Part shown: piece after piece, positions 63,527 through 64,000 of the stretch
Layout: each line of letters begins with the position of its first letter
Numbering within the stretch: position 1 is the stretch's first letter
Assembly (NCBI RefSeq): GCF_020005365.1
Contig: NZ_JACNML010000004.1
Location: 244,342 to 308,341, forward strand
Reading direction: 5' to 3'
DNA: 64,000 nucleotides
From: Kangiella shandongensis
Lineage (GTDB): Bacteria; Pseudomonadota; Gammaproteobacteria; Enterobacterales; Kangiellaceae
Made by a program: the position numbers and the translations under genes
Notes under the pieces: generated by a model
Seen by the model: the letters and a program-made list of their open reading frames with translations, nothing else
Databases searched by the model: none
Told to the model about the DNA's origin: nothing

Positions 63527-63895
63527 ATGAATAAATTAAAACTATTGATAAGCCTATTGGTTATTTTAGGACTGTTTGGTTGCTCTACGGGGCAAGATGA
63601 ACTTGAAAAGCTTTGTAAAAAAGATGCTGGAACAGTGATTTACAAGCAGGTTAAAGCTGATGGATATTACAGTGAAGATTGCAGGGGAACTTGTTACACA
63701 CCTGTTATAAATAATCAATTTGAATTTATTGAAATATATAATGATACGGATAACAAATCCTACAGTCCGGGAAAGGGATATTGGCGCATATATATATCTG
63801 ATAATGATGATTCCAATTGTTATGAAATCGTAACAAGTCGGCAACAGCATATAATTGGTGAAGGCAAATGTGTTGAATCGCCCCAAGTTTTCTAG
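63527..63895 (+). CDS. lipoprotein with 3' end replaced by an IS3-family end
   Basis: A 122-residue frame starting at ATG 63527 (AAGGAG upstream). A lipoprotein signal (LLISLLVILGLFGC) ends with the lipobox L-F-G-C. The mature domain has several cysteines and is of unknown family. From codon 116 on, the reading frame runs into the terminal inverted repeat of an insertion element (beginning TGAATCGCCCC at 63874), so the last seven residues (ESPQVF and the residue before) are IS-encoded and the natural C-terminus is missing. The product may still be made and lipidated. The original length is unknown. Confidence 0.65.
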   Translation: MNKLKLLISLLVILGLFGCSTGQDELEKLCKKDAGTVIYKQVKADGYYSEDCRGTCYTPVINNQFEFIEIYNDTDNKSYSPGKGYWRIYISDNDDSNCYEIVTSRQQHIIGEGKCVESPQVF

Positions 63896-64000
63896 ATACC
63901 TTTTAGCTTCATAAAATAGTTCTTTTCAAACTCGACTGGTGACACATCATCATTGTTACCATGTCGTCGCTTGGCATTGTAAAACATTTCGATGTAGTCG
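63874..64000 (-). mobile_element. IS3-family insertion sequence, one end (partial)
   Basis: TGAATCGCCCCAAG at 63874 matches the start of IS3-group terminal repeats (TGAACCGCCCC-type). Immediately inside it is the stop codon of a transposase that reads out of the window. Only about 127 bases of the element are visible, so orfA, the frameshift and the other end cannot be judged. Confidence 0.75.
63892..64000 (-). CDS. IS3-family transposase OrfB, C-terminal end (partial)
   Basis: The reverse strand from 64000 reads DYIEMFYNAKRRHGNN, then DVSPVEFEKNYFMKLKG and a stop at 63894-63892. The YIEMFYN.KRRHG....SP.EFE motif is the well-known end of the DDE integrase-core transposase of IS3-group elements. 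The catalytic part lies outside the window. Confidence 0.9.
   Translation of the reverse strand, partial: DYIEMFYNAKRRHGNNDDVSPVEFEKNYFMKLKGI

Overview
The window is a chromosomal segment of a gammaproteobacterium. Gene order and protein types point to a marine, Kangiella-like member of the Oceanospirillales: the rlmN-pilW-rodZ-ispG-hisS-yfgM-bamB-der block, ybgC-tolQRAB-pal-cpoB, pepA-holC-valS, lptFG, and a fused aspartokinase/diaminopimelate decarboxylase. The genus is inferred from memory of gene content; no search was run. There are no rRNA genes, CRISPR arrays or prophage. Coding density is high, and several intergenic regions carry elaborate inverted repeats.

Layout. 1-2.4 kb: accessory genes (VF530-type protein, lipoprotein, small membrane protein, AT-rich secreted beta-helix protein). 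2.5-5.9 kb: ABC-F protein YheS and ruvB without ruvCA, separated by a 30-bp inverted repeat pair. 6-13.2 kb: tol-pal envelope operon, then queE and queC. 13.4-24.6 kb: a secreted BsuPI-domain protein, ndk, then the rlmN to der operon. 24.6-33.1 kb: xseA, guaB, guaA, tadA, and the lysine gene behind what looks like a lysine-responsive transcription attenuator. 33.1-44.7 kb: an MBL/ODP protein, then valS, a methyltransferase, holC and pepA on the minus strand, divergent lptFG, an RDD protein and a DUF885 peptidase. 44.8-46 kb: a small membrane protein with an XRE regulator, and tRNA-Leu(CAA) preceded by a copy of its own 5' end and a chain of hairpins.

46-57.6 kb reads as one functional locus for scavenging poly-/oligo-3-hydroxybutyrate. 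It has a symporter-type hybrid histidine kinase, a TonB-dependent receptor, a GntP-family permease, a secreted lipase-like enzyme, a lipoprotein 3-hydroxybutyrate oligomer hydrolase, 3-hydroxybutyrate dehydrogenase and a LuxR-type response regulator. The proposed route is secreted enzyme, receptor, periplasmic oligomer hydrolase, permease, dehydrogenase, with the kinase and regulator as bracketing control genes. 58-63.4 kb holds further secreted proteins: a second lipase-like hydrolase, a DUF4785-like protein and an M6 metalloprotease with PKD and GlyGly-CTERM tail. The window ends in an IS3-family element that has cut the 3' end of a lipoprotein gene.

The most unusual signals are non-coding. 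They are the lysine-codon leader peptide with mutually exclusive hairpins upstream of the fused lysine gene; a family of long hairpins starting at or within a few bases of the stop codons of queE, ndk, guaB and guaA, which share a TCA-stem-CTCC apex; a second family of branched elements with GGA in the hairpin loops; and the duplicated tRNA-Leu 5' end.
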